Below, in pieces: positions 16,460-24,524 of a stretch of 64,000 nt of DNA. Every line of letters starts with the position of its first letter. Position 1 is the stretch's first letter. The position numbers and the translations under genes were made by a program. The notes beneath the pieces are model-generated. The model was not told where the DNA came from, did no database searches, and saw only the letters and a list, made by a program, of their open reading frames with translations. The stretch is taken from NCBI GenBank assembly GCA_934590165.1, contig CAKTOO010000004.1, forward strand, positions 1-64,000, given 5' to 3'. This DNA comes from an uncultured Dysosmobacter sp. (GTDB lineage Bacteria; Bacillota; Clostridia; Oscillospirales; Oscillospiraceae).

Positions 16460-16697
16460 TAACCCAGCAAACCCAAGGCCCCATAGGAGAACCCGGCAGA
16501 AATAGCAAAGGTTTTTTGAATTTTGCCGAAATCCATCAATATCCAGTTTCTCCGAGTGGCAGACAATATGGCGAATCCCATTCTGCCCGTAAAAGGTCCC
16601 AACCTCTTTTAATTCCCGCTTTGGGAAAGACGCGGATGCCGCCGGAGAACACCGCAGCCACACCGCCAAACGAGCGCAGGTATTCCCGCGGTTTCAT
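16460..16697 (-). pseudogene. larE: LarE-like sulfur transferase, internally deleted
   Basis: From ATG 16697 the minus strand reads MKPREYLRSFGGVAAVFSGG, the start and the truncated PP-loop (SGGVDS expected) of a LarE/ATP-pyrophosphatase. Then about 25 codons are missing and, after a frameshift, the reading continues as FPKRELKEVGTFYGQNGIRH, SEKLDIDGFRQNSKNLCYFC, a typical LarE block with its conserved Cys pair, and stops being alike near 16470. LarE builds the nickel-pincer cofactor of lactate racemase. The fragment cannot be functional. A very good promoter still stands upstream. Confidence 0.7.
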
Positions 16698-16774
16698 GCC
16701 GTATCATCTCTCTGGTTCGACAGGATACTTCCCTGCTTTGCCAAAAAATAATCAACATAGTACGATTATAGGTA

Positions 16775-16803
16775 ATGATAGCATATTCGTCTTTCTCTGT
16801 CAA
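16775..16803 (-). promoter_or_regulatory. Near-consensus promoter facing the larE remnant and nitrilase
   Basis: On the minus strand TTGACA (16803-16798) and TATCAT (16780-16775) with a 17-base spacer; a TATAAT follows 4 bases further on. It probably now drives the nitrilase gene through the larE remnant. Confidence 0.75.
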
Positions 16804-16974
16804 CGTACCAACGCAAATACTCCTTTCTCCGTAACAAAGAGTCGTTCGTAATTTCCGGCAAAATCAGCCATACACTCCACCGCTAAAAAGTAAACTCCAC
16901 CAAAAGGCAGCGTGATTTCTCCCGCAAGGAGCATATGCAGGACCTTCCTTCGCATAACAGCGCAGTAAAAAAAT
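16804..16974. other. Spacer without a credible gene
   Basis: A minus-strand frame of 63 codons (16800-16991) overlaps the terminator and has no ribosome site. Nothing else is seen. Confidence 0.4.
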
Positions 16975-17017
16975 ATAACAGCGGGGAGCATGACAATGCC
17001 ATGCTCCCCGCTGTTAT
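16975..17017 (-). terminator. Rho-independent terminator of the SLH surface-protein gene
   Basis: Perfect 18-bp stem ATAACAGCGGGGAGCATG paired with its complement across a 7-base loop, followed on the minus strand by ATATTTTTTT. It starts 8 bases after the gene stop. Confidence 0.9.
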
Positions 17018-17024
17018 GAAAATC

Positions 17025-18726
17025 TTATGCTTGGTACTGCTGCATCCGCCAGACGATGGCGGAGATCTGGCCGCGGGTCAGAGTGTTATTGGACTTGAAG
17101 GTACTGGTACCGTTGGAGAAATAGCCCTCCACGATACCGGCGGCGTTCAGGGCCCGCACATAGGGATCAGCGGTGTCCGTAAAGGGATTCACGCTGGACA
17201 GGTCAGCGGTGTTCAGGCCCAGGGCCTTGGCCGCCAGCTGCGCCATCTGCTGGCGGGTAATGGCGGCATTCAGATCCACATTGCCGCTGACAAGGCCATC
17301 GGCCTTGGCCGCCGCCAGGTAGCCGCTGAACACGCTGGAGCCGGTGGGCGCCTGGGTGTCATACCCGGCGGCAAGCAGGATGAGCTTCAGCGCCTGACCC
17401 CAGGTGACCGCCTTGTTGGGCTGGAAGGTGCCATTGCTGTAACCGTCAATGACGCCGGCGTCAGACAGCTCTGTCACATACTTATAGCACCAGGTGGAGG
17501 AGGTGACGTCAGAGAAGGTCTTGACCCGGCTCACCACGCCGATGGAGAACACACCGCTGGCAATGGGTGTGCCGCTGCTGCCATAGGCCACATAGGGGAT
17601 CTCCACGGAGCCCGTGAAACCGCCGGCAGGCGTGAACTGCAGGGAGCTGATGGCGGAGTAGCTGTACACCGTTCCGGTGCTGGCCTTCTTGCCGGAGCTG
17701 GCATACACCGTGCCCTTGGTGGAAGCGGGCAGTTGCAGCAGCTGGATACTGTCCAGACTATCACCAGTGGCGCTGGAGACCGCGATGGACAGGGACGCTG
17801 CCGGGAAGCTCATGGACGTACCGGACAGCGTGGTACCATAGATCTCGGAAATGCTCTTGGAGGTCACGCTGATGAGAACGGTGCCGGAGGCGGAATATCC
17901 GTCGGTGCTGTACGCGGTAAAGGAGATCTGCTCGCAGTAATTGCTGCCGGTGGGGATATAGGTCAGCTCGCTGAGGGCGTACTCGCTCTGGCGGGAGGGA
18001 CTGAAATACAGGGAGATGTTTTTGCAGTTGGAATCCGTCACCCGCTCGGAGGAGCTGCCGTAGGCACTGGCGCCGAAGAAGTTATAGTACAGAATACCGG
18101 AATTGGGCGCATCCGTGATGCGCACATAGGCCAGAGAACTGCCGGAACGGGCCTTTTTTATGAAGCGGGCAAAGTCGTTGGCGTTCAGCTGCAGGGAACC
18201 GCCGGAGGTGATGCGGTAGACAATGTCGCCGCCCACCGCGTCGGCAGAGGAACTGCCGGAACCGGCTTCACCGATGCGGATCTTCAAAACGCCGTCCGCC
18301 TCATCGTCCTCGCCATAGGCGGTGAATTCCAGTGTCACTACGGTGCCGTCGGCGTCATCATCCGCCACGAAAGACAGCTTCTTGAGGGGATAGTCGCCGT
18401 AATCATCATCGCTGTAATAGAAATTGTAATCCTCCAGTTCGCTCTTGCTGAAGGACTCCTCGCCGCTTCCGTCATAGACATAGTAAAGAACCCCGTTGGA
18501 GGACTTATAGGAGCTGTCGGGATAGAACGTCACATAACGGAACGTGTCATCGCACTCGTTCTCGTAGAACTCTTTGAAATCCGAGCGGTCAAAGACGACT
18601 TCCTCTCCCGCGTCCACCTCATAAACGATGTCGCTGGATGTCGCTGGATGCCGCCGGAACCATGCCCACGACCAGAGCCACCGCCAGCAGACACGCCGTC
18701 AGCTTTTTCTTTACGATACCTTTCAT
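17025..18726 (-). CDS. SLH-domain surface protein, frameshifted by a 10-bp tandem duplication
   Basis: The designed start is ATG 18726: MKGIVKKKLTACLLAVALVV leads a classic signal peptide behind CGGAGGAATC. After the Ala-Ala-Ser-Ser cleavage region, two copies of TCGCTGGATG (plus strand, 18631-18650) shift the frame and a stop follows at once. Removing one copy gives an uninterrupted 563-residue protein. As it stands, the long frame (530 residues from a GTG at 18617) lacks the export signal. The body holds repeated Ser/Gly-rich beta domains (two cadherin/Ig-like repeats at about 1-130 and 130-330, numbering from GTG) and three C-terminal SLH repeats (VKTFSDVTSSTWCYKYVTEL, later GYDTQAPTGSSVF, FTDTADPYVRALNAAG). 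A TATAAT box lies at 18801-18796. Confidence 0.8.
18631..18650. repeat. 10-bp tandem duplication inside the signal-peptide region
   Basis: TCGCTGGATG occurs twice in succession and is preceded by GATG, so the period continues for 24 bases. 10 is not a multiple of 3, so copy number switches the reading frame of the SLH gene. Confidence 0.95.
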
Positions 18727-18875
18727 TTTGATTCGATTCCTCCGTTCCTGGATACTTCAGCCGGTGGTCAGGGCTGCGGCTGATACTTGTTTGTTATTAT
18801 ACAACAATCGCTTTGGAACTGTCTTGCAAATTTGTAAATTTTTTCATTCTCTCCTCTTGAGCGAGAAAATTGCCT

Positions 18876-20687
18876 TTACACGCAAAAGTTTTTGATCTCC
18901 TCCAAAAACTGCCTGCCGTACCGCTCCGCCTTGGCGCTGCCTACACCGCTCACGGCCCGCAGCTGCGCCATGGTGGCGGGTCGCCGAACGGCCATCTCCC
19001 GCAGGGTCTTGTCGCTGAACACCATATAGGCCGGTATGCCCTGAAACCGGGCGGCCCTGGCCCGCAGAATCCGCAGCCGGCGGAACAGCTCCGCGTCCTC
19101 CCCCTCCAGCTCTGTGGGGACGGAACGGACGGCGGGCCGCTCTTCCCGGTCGGTTCTCATCAGCAGCGGTGCGGCACCGTACACCACATCCTCCGCCTTC
19201 TCTGTCAGCCGCAGCACCGGATAGGGGCCGGAGCTGGCCTCCAGCACGCCTTCTTCCATGAGACAGCGGATACGCTCCCGGACCTCTGCTTGGGTCAGCT
19301 CCTGCAAAGCGCCGTAAGTGCTCTCCCGGTCCATGTGGTATTTGCGGACCTTGTCCGTCACGGCGCCGCAGAGGGTCTCCGCAATGACGCCGGCGCCGAA
19401 GCACTGCCCGGTCTCCGAGACACAGCGGACGATGAGCTTCGCCTCCCGGGAGATATCCACCTCCTCAAAATTATGGAGGCAGTTGTAGCAGGTGCCGCAG
19501 TAGTCCGGGGCGGATTCCCCGAAGTACTGCAAAATGTACTGCCGCAGGCAGCGGCGGGTCCGGCAATAGCCCTCCATCTGCCGCAGGCGCTCCCTGTCCC
19601 GCTCCCGCAGGCGGGCCGCCGTCGCGGCGTCCAGCTCCTCCCGGGGCTCGCTGTGTTCGATGAGGAACTGGGCCGTCCGCACATCCTGGCCGCTGTACAG
19701 CAGGATGCAGCTGGAGGGGGCGCCGTCCCGGCCGGCCCGTCCCGCCTCCTGATAATAGCTCTCTATGTCCTTCGGCATATTGTAGTGGATGACATAGCGG
19801 ACGTCGGACTTGTCGATGCCCATGCCAAAGGCGTTGGTGGCCACCATGACCGATGCCCGGTCGTAGAGGAAATCCTCCTGGTTTTTCTGCCGCTCCTCCG
19901 GCTCCAGCCCCGCGTGGTAGCGGGTGGCGGCGATGCCCTCACTTTGCAGAAACCCACAGACCTCCTCCACGGTTTTGCGGGTGGCACAGTATACGATGCC
20001 GCACTTGCCCGACCGGCTGCGCACCAGTTCCAAAAGCGCCGCCCGCTTGCCGGAGGGCTGCTGCACCTCAAAATACAGGTTTTCCCGGTCAAAGCCGGTG
20101 GTAACGGACAGCGGGGCCTTCAGCTCCAGCAGCTTCAGGATGTCCCGGCGCACATCCGGTGTGGCAGTGGCGGTAAAAGCCCCCACCGGCGGCCGCTTGG
20201 GCAGGCTGTTCACAAAGGCGGGGATGTTCAGGTAAGAGGGACGGAAATCCTGGCCCCACTGTGAGATACAGTGGGCCTCGTCCACCGCCACCAGGGAGAT
20301 GTCCGCCGTTTCCGCAAAAGACCGGAAGCCCTCTGTCTCCAGCCGTTCCGGCGCCACATAGATGATCTTGTATCGTCCCGCCCTGGCCCGGTCCAGGGCC
20401 AGCAGGTACTGGCGGAAGGTGAGGCTGCTGTTGAGATAGGCCGCCGGCACCCCCATCTGCACCAGGGCCGTCACCTGGTCCCGCATAAGGGACACCAGGG
20501 GCGAGACCACGATGGTGATGCCCGGCAGCAGCAGCGCCGGAACCTGGTAGCAAACGGACTTGCCTGCTCCGGTAGGCATGACGGCCATCACGTCCCTTCC
20601 GGACAGCAGCGCATCGATAACCGCCTCCTGGCCGCCCCGGAACGTATCATAGCCAAAATATGTTTTTAAAGCTTCTTCTTTCGTCAT
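18876..20687 (-). CDS. recQ: ATP-dependent DNA helicase RecQ
   Basis: 603 residues from ATG 20687 (MTKEEALKTYFGYDTFRGGQ), behind AAAGGAACC. Motif 0 is YDTFRGGQ, motif I PTGAGKSVCYQ, motif II VDEAHCISQWGQDFR, motif III FTATAT, and motif VI QEAGRAGRDG. The RecQ zinc site follows as a C-x16-C-x2-C-x2-C pattern in RRCLRQYI...YCGTCYNC. A winged-helix RQC domain and a C-terminal HRDC domain (about 520-603, AVSGVGSAKAERYG) complete the full bacterial architecture. The protein acts in recombination repair and fork processing. It is divergent from the SorC-type regulator; an extended -10 (TGATACAAT) lies at 20722-20717 on the minus strand. Confidence 0.95.
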   Translation of the reverse strand: MTKEEALKTYFGYDTFRGGQEAVIDALLSGRDVMAVMPTGAGKSVCYQVPALLLPGITIVVSPLVSLMRDQVTALVQMGVPAAYLNSSLTFRQYLLALDRARAGRYKIIYVAPERLETEGFRSFAETADISLVAVDEAHCISQWGQDFRPSYLNIPAFVNSLPKRPPVGAFTATATPDVRRDILKLLELKAPLSVTTGFDRENLYFEVQQPSGKRAALLELVRSRSGKCGIVYCATRKTVEEVCGFLQSEGIAATRYHAGLEPEERQKNQEDFLYDRASVMVATNAFGMGIDKSDVRYVIHYNMPKDIESYYQEAGRAGRDGAPSSCILLYSGQDVRTAQFLIEHSEPREELDAATAARLRERDRERLRQMEGYCRTRRCLRQYILQYFGESAPDYCGTCYNCLHNFEEVDISREAKLIVRCVSETGQCFGAGVIAETLCGAVTDKVRKYHMDRESTYGALQELTQAEVRERIRCLMEEGVLEASSGPYPVLRLTEKAEDVVYGAAPLLMRTDREERPAVRSVPTELEGEDAELFRRLRILRARAARFQGIPAYMVFSDKTLREMAVRRPATMAQLRAVSGVGSAKAERYGRQFLEEIKNFCV

Positions 20688-20774
20688 GGGTCTGGTTCCT
20701 TTCTTTTTCCGAATCCATTGTATCACAGGCGGCGGCAAAGTGGTACCGCCCAGCCGGTTTTTTCCCGGTGGCCG

Positions 20775-20815
20775 TTGCATTCAGCCGCATTCTGTGATAC
20801 GGTAACATATGTAAC
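20775..20815 (+). promoter_or_regulatory. Promoter and operator of the SorC-type regulator gene
   Basis: TTGCAT (20775-20780) and TACGGT (20798-20803) are 17 bases apart. GTAACATATGTAAC (20802-20815), a near-perfect dyad, overlaps the -10 box and the transcription start, a position that suits autorepression. Confidence 0.6.
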
Positions 20816-20832
20816 AAAGGAGGTGGAGACCT

Positions 20833-21762
20833 GTGCAGGACAAAACAGAGAAGCTGCGGCGGCTGGCTCTGGTGGCCAGGCGCTACTATCTGGAAGACAA
20901 AAAGCAAAGTGACATCGCGGCGGAACTGGGGGTCTCCCGTCCCCTCATCAGTCGGATGCTCAGCGAAGCCCGGGAGTTGGGGGTGGTGGAGATCACCATC
21001 CATGCCCCCGGTGAGACCGCCGAGGCCCTTTTGCGTCGGTTGGCGGAGAGCACCTCCCTCCACGGTGGCGCTCTGGCCCCCGACGGCGAGGACGACGGCC
21101 AGACCAACCTGGCCCTGTGCCGGGAAGCGCTTCGGCTGCTGGAACGGCTGGAAGCCCGCCGGGTGGGCATCGGCTGGGGCCACTTCATCGGGCAGCTGGT
21201 ATCCCTGGTGGAGGCGGCTCCCCCCGGGCGCAGCGGCGTGGAGCACCTGTTCCCTCTGCTGGGCAACGCGGGCTTCCCCATCCGCAACTACCATTCCAAT
21301 GAGAACGTCCGCATCCTGGCGTCGGCTCTGGGGGCGGAGCCGCACTTTTTGTATCTGCCCGCCCTGGCGGAAAGCTGTGAGGAAAAAGAAGTCCTCTGCG
21401 CCACGGAGCTGTACCGCCAGATGGAGCAGCAGTGGCAGAAGATGGACACCGCCTTGGTGAACATCGGCAACTATCCCTCCACGCCGGACTTTGCCTCCGT
21501 GGCCCGGTATGGCCCCCTGCTGCAGCGGCAGAAGGCCTGCGGAAGGCTTTTGGCATACTTTTTCAACGAGAACGGCCAGATCATTCGCTCCGACCACGAC
21601 TTCGCCATTCAGCTGCCTGTGGAGCAGCTGGCACAGTGCCGAAACGTGGTGGGCCTGTGCTCCGCCAACACCAGTGCGCGGGCCCTGCGGGGCGCTCTGC
21701 GGACGGGGTTGTTCACCCATTTGGTGGCCCGGGAACAGCTGGTGTCTGAATCGCTAGAGTAA
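20833..21762 (+). CDS. SorC/DeoR-type sugar-responsive transcription regulator (LsrR-like)
   Basis: 309 residues from GTG 20833, which follows AAAGGAGGTGGAGACCT. Residues about 8-60 are a helix-turn-helix of the SorC type: ARRYYLEDKKQSDIAAELGV, SRPLISRMLSEARELGVV. The remainder (about 70-305) is a sugar-binding SorC C-terminal domain with the expected glycine-rich GIGWGHFIGQL segment and late NVVGLCSANTSARALRGALR. Relatives such as LsrR and DeoR-like SorC proteins bind phosphorylated sugars as inducers. The gene is flanked by matching GTAACATATGTAAC sites before itself and before dhaL, so it probably represses both. The inducer may be the phosphorylated product of the DhaKL pair. Confidence 0.88.
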   Translation: MQDKTEKLRRLALVARRYYLEDKKQSDIAAELGVSRPLISRMLSEARELGVVEITIHAPGETAEALLRRLAESTSLHGGALAPDGEDDGQTNLALCREALRLLERLEARRVGIGWGHFIGQLVSLVEAAPPGRSGVEHLFPLLGNAGFPIRNYHSNENVRILASALGAEPHFLYLPALAESCEEKEVLCATELYRQMEQQWQKMDTALVNIGNYPSTPDFASVARYGPLLQRQKACGRLLAYFFNENGQIIRSDHDFAIQLPVEQLAQCRNVVGLCSANTSARALRGALRTGLFTHLVAREQLVSESLE

Positions 21763-21764
21763 TA

Positions 21765-21778
21765 GTAACATATGTAAC
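21765..21778 (+). promoter_or_regulatory. Second GTAACATATGTAAC operator
   Basis: Identical over 14 bases to the site at 20802-20815, placed 2 bases after the regulator stop and about 180 bases before dhaL. Confidence 0.65.
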
Positions 21779-21818
21779 ACCCTTAGTAGTTATTTTCTGC
21801 TGAGGGTGTTTTATTTTT
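21776..21818 (+). terminator. Terminator or attenuator between the regulator and dhaL
   Basis: AACACCCTTAG/CTGAGGGTGTT stem with a 13-base loop and a TTATTTTTG tail. It overlaps the second operator by three bases. Confidence 0.75.
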
Positions 21819-21881
21819 GTTCTTTTTTGCCTATATTTTCACAAATATATTTGCAAATATGTAGAATTTAATCGTTCATAA

Positions 21882-21909
21882 TTGACTTTTGTAACACATA
21901 TGATATGCT
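21882..21909 (+). promoter_or_regulatory. Promoter of the dhaLK operon with a third operator-like site
   Basis: TTGACT (21882-21887) and TATGCT (21904-21909) with a 16-base spacer. GTAACACATATG (21891-21902), a variant of the GTAACATATGTAAC site, fills the spacer and would block polymerase when bound. Confidence 0.65.
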
Positions 21910-21945
21910 TTGAACAGATGTAATCAGAATAGGAGGCGTATGTGT

Positions 21946-22566
21946 ATGACCCTGGACCGGGCCTCTGTGGCGGCCATGCTGACCAGCGCCGCTACATTGC
22001 TGGCGGACAACGCCGACCGCCTCAGCGAGATCGACTCCCGCTTTGGTGACGGCGACCACGGCATTACCATCAACAAAATCGCAAAACTCCTCTTGGAGCG
22101 GGTATCCCAGTGGAGTGACGAGAGCATCCAGGACTTTCTGGATGACCTAGGCACCGCCATTATGGAGGTGAAGGGCGGCTCCGCCGGGCCCCTGTACGGC
22201 ACCATGGTCGGCGGTCTGGGCGTGGAGCTTGGCCCTGATGAAAATGAGCTGGACACCAGCGCCGTCAAGCGGATGTTTGCCGGGTGCCTTTCCGAGATGG
22301 AGGACATCACCACCGCCAAGGTAGGCGATAAGACCATGATGGACGCCCTCATACCCGCCGTGGAGGCCGCTCAGGCAACAGATGGCAGCCCCAAGGACAT
22401 TTTTCTGGCCGCCGCCGAGGCCGCCGAGGCCGGAGCCAAAGCCAGCGAACAGTTCGTGTCCAAGTTTGGCCGGGCCCGCAGCTACAAGGAGCAGACCATC
22501 GGCACCCCCGACGCGGGCGCCGTGTCCACCTCCCTGTTTATCCGCGGTCTGGCGCAAGGCGTGTAA
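21946..22566 (+). CDS. dhaL: DhaL-type kinase nucleotide-binding subunit
   Basis: 206 residues from ATG 21946 (MTLDRASVAAML), 9 bases after AGGAGG; ATG 21940 is too close to that site. The all-helical DhaL domain shows the magnesium-nucleotide motif SRFGDGDHGITI near residue 30, where Asp residues hold the two Mg ions, then GGSAGPLYGTM and the late KVGDKTMMDAL and SFGRARSYKEQ-like segments that close over the phosphates. In PTS-type dihydroxyacetone kinases DhaL carries ADP that is rephosphorylated by DhaM; no DhaM is in this window. It is the first gene of a four-gene operon and precedes its DhaK partner. Confidence 0.88.
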   Translation: MTLDRASVAAMLTSAATLLADNADRLSEIDSRFGDGDHGITINKIAKLLLERVSQWSDESIQDFLDDLGTAIMEVKGGSAGPLYGTMVGGLGVELGPDENELDTSAVKRMFAGCLSEMEDITTAKVGDKTMMDALIPAVEAAQATDGSPKDIFLAAAEAAEAGAKASEQFVSKFGRARSYKEQTIGTPDAGAVSTSLFIRGLAQGV

Positions 22567-22614
22567 AGGGAACTCACTTTATCAAAAATTCAAATACAAC
22601 AGGAGGAACACGCC

Positions 22615-23613
22615 ATGAAAATGAAGAAGTTCATCAACAGCCCCGACAATCTGACCGACGAGCTGCTGGGCGGCCTGGTGGCCGCCAACCGCTCCCTCAT
22701 CCACCGGGGCGAGGAGAACATGATCATCAACAACGCCCTGGAAAACGCCGACCGCGTCACCATCGTCACCCAGGGAGGCTCCGGCCACGAGCCCGCCATC
22801 TCCGGCTTCGTGGGCGAGGGCATGGTGGATATCTCCGTGGTGGGCGACATCTTCGCCGCTCCCGGCCCCCAGGCCTGCGTGGACGCCATCAAGTTGGCGG
22901 ACAAGGGCAAGGGCGTATTGTACATCGTGCTGAACCACGCCGGCGATATGCTCACTGGCAACCTGACCATGAAGCAGGTGAAAAAGCAGGGCCTCCACTG
23001 CGTGAAGGTGGTCACCCAGGAGGACGTTTCCAACGCGCCCCGGGAGAACGCTGGTGACCGCCGGGGCCTGGTAGGCTGCATCCCCACCTACAAGATTGCC
23101 GGCGCAGCGGCCGCCGAGGGCAAGAGCCTGGAGGAAGTGGCCGCCATTGCCCAGCGCTTTGCCGACAACATGGCCACTCTGGCTGTGGCTGTCCGGGGCG
23201 CCACCCATCCCTCCACCGGCGCGGCTCTGGCTGACCTGGGCGAGGACGACATGGAGATCGGTATGGGCCAGCACGGCGAGGGCGGCGGCGGACGCCAACC
23301 CATGAAGAGCGCCGACGAGACCGCCGAGATCATGGTGAACGCCCTGGTGAAGGACATCGAAATCCAGCCCGGCGAGAAGGTCATGCTCATCATCAACGGC
23401 TCCGGCGCCACCACCCTTATGGAGCAGCTCATCATCTACCGCAAGTGCGAGCAGGTCCTGAAGGCCCAGGGCATTGAGATCGTGGCCAACTACGTGGGAG
23501 AGCTGCTGACCGTTCAGGAGCAGGCCGGCTTCCAGATGTTCATGGCCCGCATGGACGATGAGCTGCTGCGGCTGTGGAACGCTCCCTGCAAGGCCCCTTA
23601 TCTGACGAAATAA
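22615..23613 (+). CDS. dhaK: DhaK-type dihydroxyacetone (ketose) kinase substrate-binding subunit
   Basis: 332 residues from ATG 22615 after ACAGGAGGAACACGCC. The first domain has the phosphate/substrate loop VTQGGSGHEPAISGFVG and HAGDMLTGN; the second carries the substrate-binding His in GMGQHGEGGGG near residue 220, which in DhaK forms a covalent hemiaminal with the ketone of dihydroxyacetone. The acidic general base region (LNHAGDML) is also present. The loop after the His is GEGGGG instead of the usual GEPG, and may signal a different substrate. It forms a kinase with the preceding DhaL and is followed 12 bases later by an LsrF-like aldolase. Confidence 0.9.
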   Translation: MKMKKFINSPDNLTDELLGGLVAANRSLIHRGEENMIINNALENADRVTIVTQGGSGHEPAISGFVGEGMVDISVVGDIFAAPGPQACVDAIKLADKGKGVLYIVLNHAGDMLTGNLTMKQVKKQGLHCVKVVTQEDVSNAPRENAGDRRGLVGCIPTYKIAGAAAAEGKSLEEVAAIAQRFADNMATLAVAVRGATHPSTGAALADLGEDDMEIGMGQHGEGGGGRQPMKSADETAEIMVNALVKDIEIQPGEKVMLIINGSGATTLMEQLIIYRKCEQVLKAQGIEIVANYVGELLTVQEQAGFQMFMARMDDELLRLWNAPCKAPYLTK

Positions 23614-23625
23614 GGAGGCCCTCCC

Positions 23626-24510
23626 ATGGCAGACAACATTGGAAACAAGGCCGCCCACGACTATCACCTGGACGTTCCCCCCGTCCAGGAGGGCTTTTAC
23701 GTTAAAGGCAACGCCCACTGCGACTGGGGCATGAAGAACCGGCTGGCCCGGATGTTCGATCCCAAGTCCGGCAACACCGTCATGCTGGCCTTCGACCACG
23801 GCTACATCATGGGTCCCACTGCAGGCTTGGAGCGCATCGACCTGGTGATCCCGCCTCTGGTCCCCTACGTGAATGTTCTGATGGGCACCCGGGGCGTCAT
23901 CCGCTCCTGCATCTCCCCCACCGCGCCTGTGGCAAAATGCGTTCGGGTCACCTATGACTCCACCATCCTCTATGACGATATGTCCAACGGCGGCGGCTTT
24001 GCCTGCGACATTGAAAACGCCATCCGCATGAACGCGGACTGTATGGCGGTGCAGACCTTCATCGGCTCCCCCGGCGAGTCCCGGTCCCTGGAGCTTTTGA
24101 GCCGCGCCGCCGACGCCGGCACCCGTTACGGCATCCCCACTCTGGGCGTGGTGGCCGTGGGCAAGCAGATGGAACGGACGGAGAAATTTTTCCAGCTGGC
24201 CACCCGGGTCTTGGCGGAAAACGGTGCCAACGTGGTAAAGAGCTATTACTGCGACGGCTTTGAGCGGGTAGCCGCCGCCTGCCCGGTGCCCATCGTCATT
24301 GCCGGTGGCAAAAAGCTGCCGGAGCTGGACGCGCTGGAGATGGCGTACCGCGCCATCGCGGAGGGTGCCCACGGCGTGGATATGGGCCGGAACATCTTCC
24401 AGTCCGACTGCCCCGCCGGCATGGCCGCCGCCATCGGCAAGGTGGTCCACGAGGGCTATACCGCTGCCCAGGCCTACGAGGTCTATGAAGAACTGAAGAA
24501 CGCCAAATAA
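23626..24510 (+). CDS. LsrF-like class I aldolase/thiolase (DeoC/LacD superfamily)
   Basis: 294 residues from ATG 23626 after AAGGAGGCCCTCCC. Along its whole length it resembles LsrF: DWGMKNRLARMFDPKSGNTV, LAFDHGYIMGPTAGLERIDL, MGTRGVIRS, VAVGKQMERTEKFFQLATR and PIVIAGGKKLPELDALEM are family text. The Schiff-base Lys is expected in NVVKSYYCDGFERV. LsrF cleaves the phosphorylated AI-2 derivative to dihydroxyacetone phosphate and acetyl-CoA; class I fructose-bisphosphate aldolases of archaeal type share the fold. Beside DhaKL it should cleave the phosphoketose made by that kinase. There is no lsrK, lsrG or lsrACDB here, so an AI-2 role is only one option. Confidence 0.85.
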   Translation: MADNIGNKAAHDYHLDVPPVQEGFYVKGNAHCDWGMKNRLARMFDPKSGNTVMLAFDHGYIMGPTAGLERIDLVIPPLVPYVNVLMGTRGVIRSCISPTAPVAKCVRVTYDSTILYDDMSNGGGFACDIENAIRMNADCMAVQTFIGSPGESRSLELLSRAADAGTRYGIPTLGVVAVGKQMERTEKFFQLATRVLAENGANVVKSYYCDGFERVAAACPVPIVIAGGKKLPELDALEMAYRAIAEGAHGVDMGRNIFQSDCPAGMAAAIGKVVHEGYTAAQAYEVYEELKNAK

Positions 24511-24524
24511 GAGGAGGAATCCCT

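Noticed and set aside
16800..16991. Minus-strand frame of 63 codons before the larE remnant
   Set aside because: It begins inside a terminator hairpin, lacks a ribosome site and has no family likeness.
16935..18731. Plus-strand frame of 598 codons opposite the SLH protein
   Set aside because: Gly/Ala/Val/His-rich antisense; the minus strand carries SLH repeats, a signal peptide and a matching terminator.
22582..24450. Minus-strand frame of 622 codons opposite dhaK and the aldolase
   Set aside because: A compositional shadow: His/Gly/Ala-rich, no recognisable domain, fully covered by two convincing genes.
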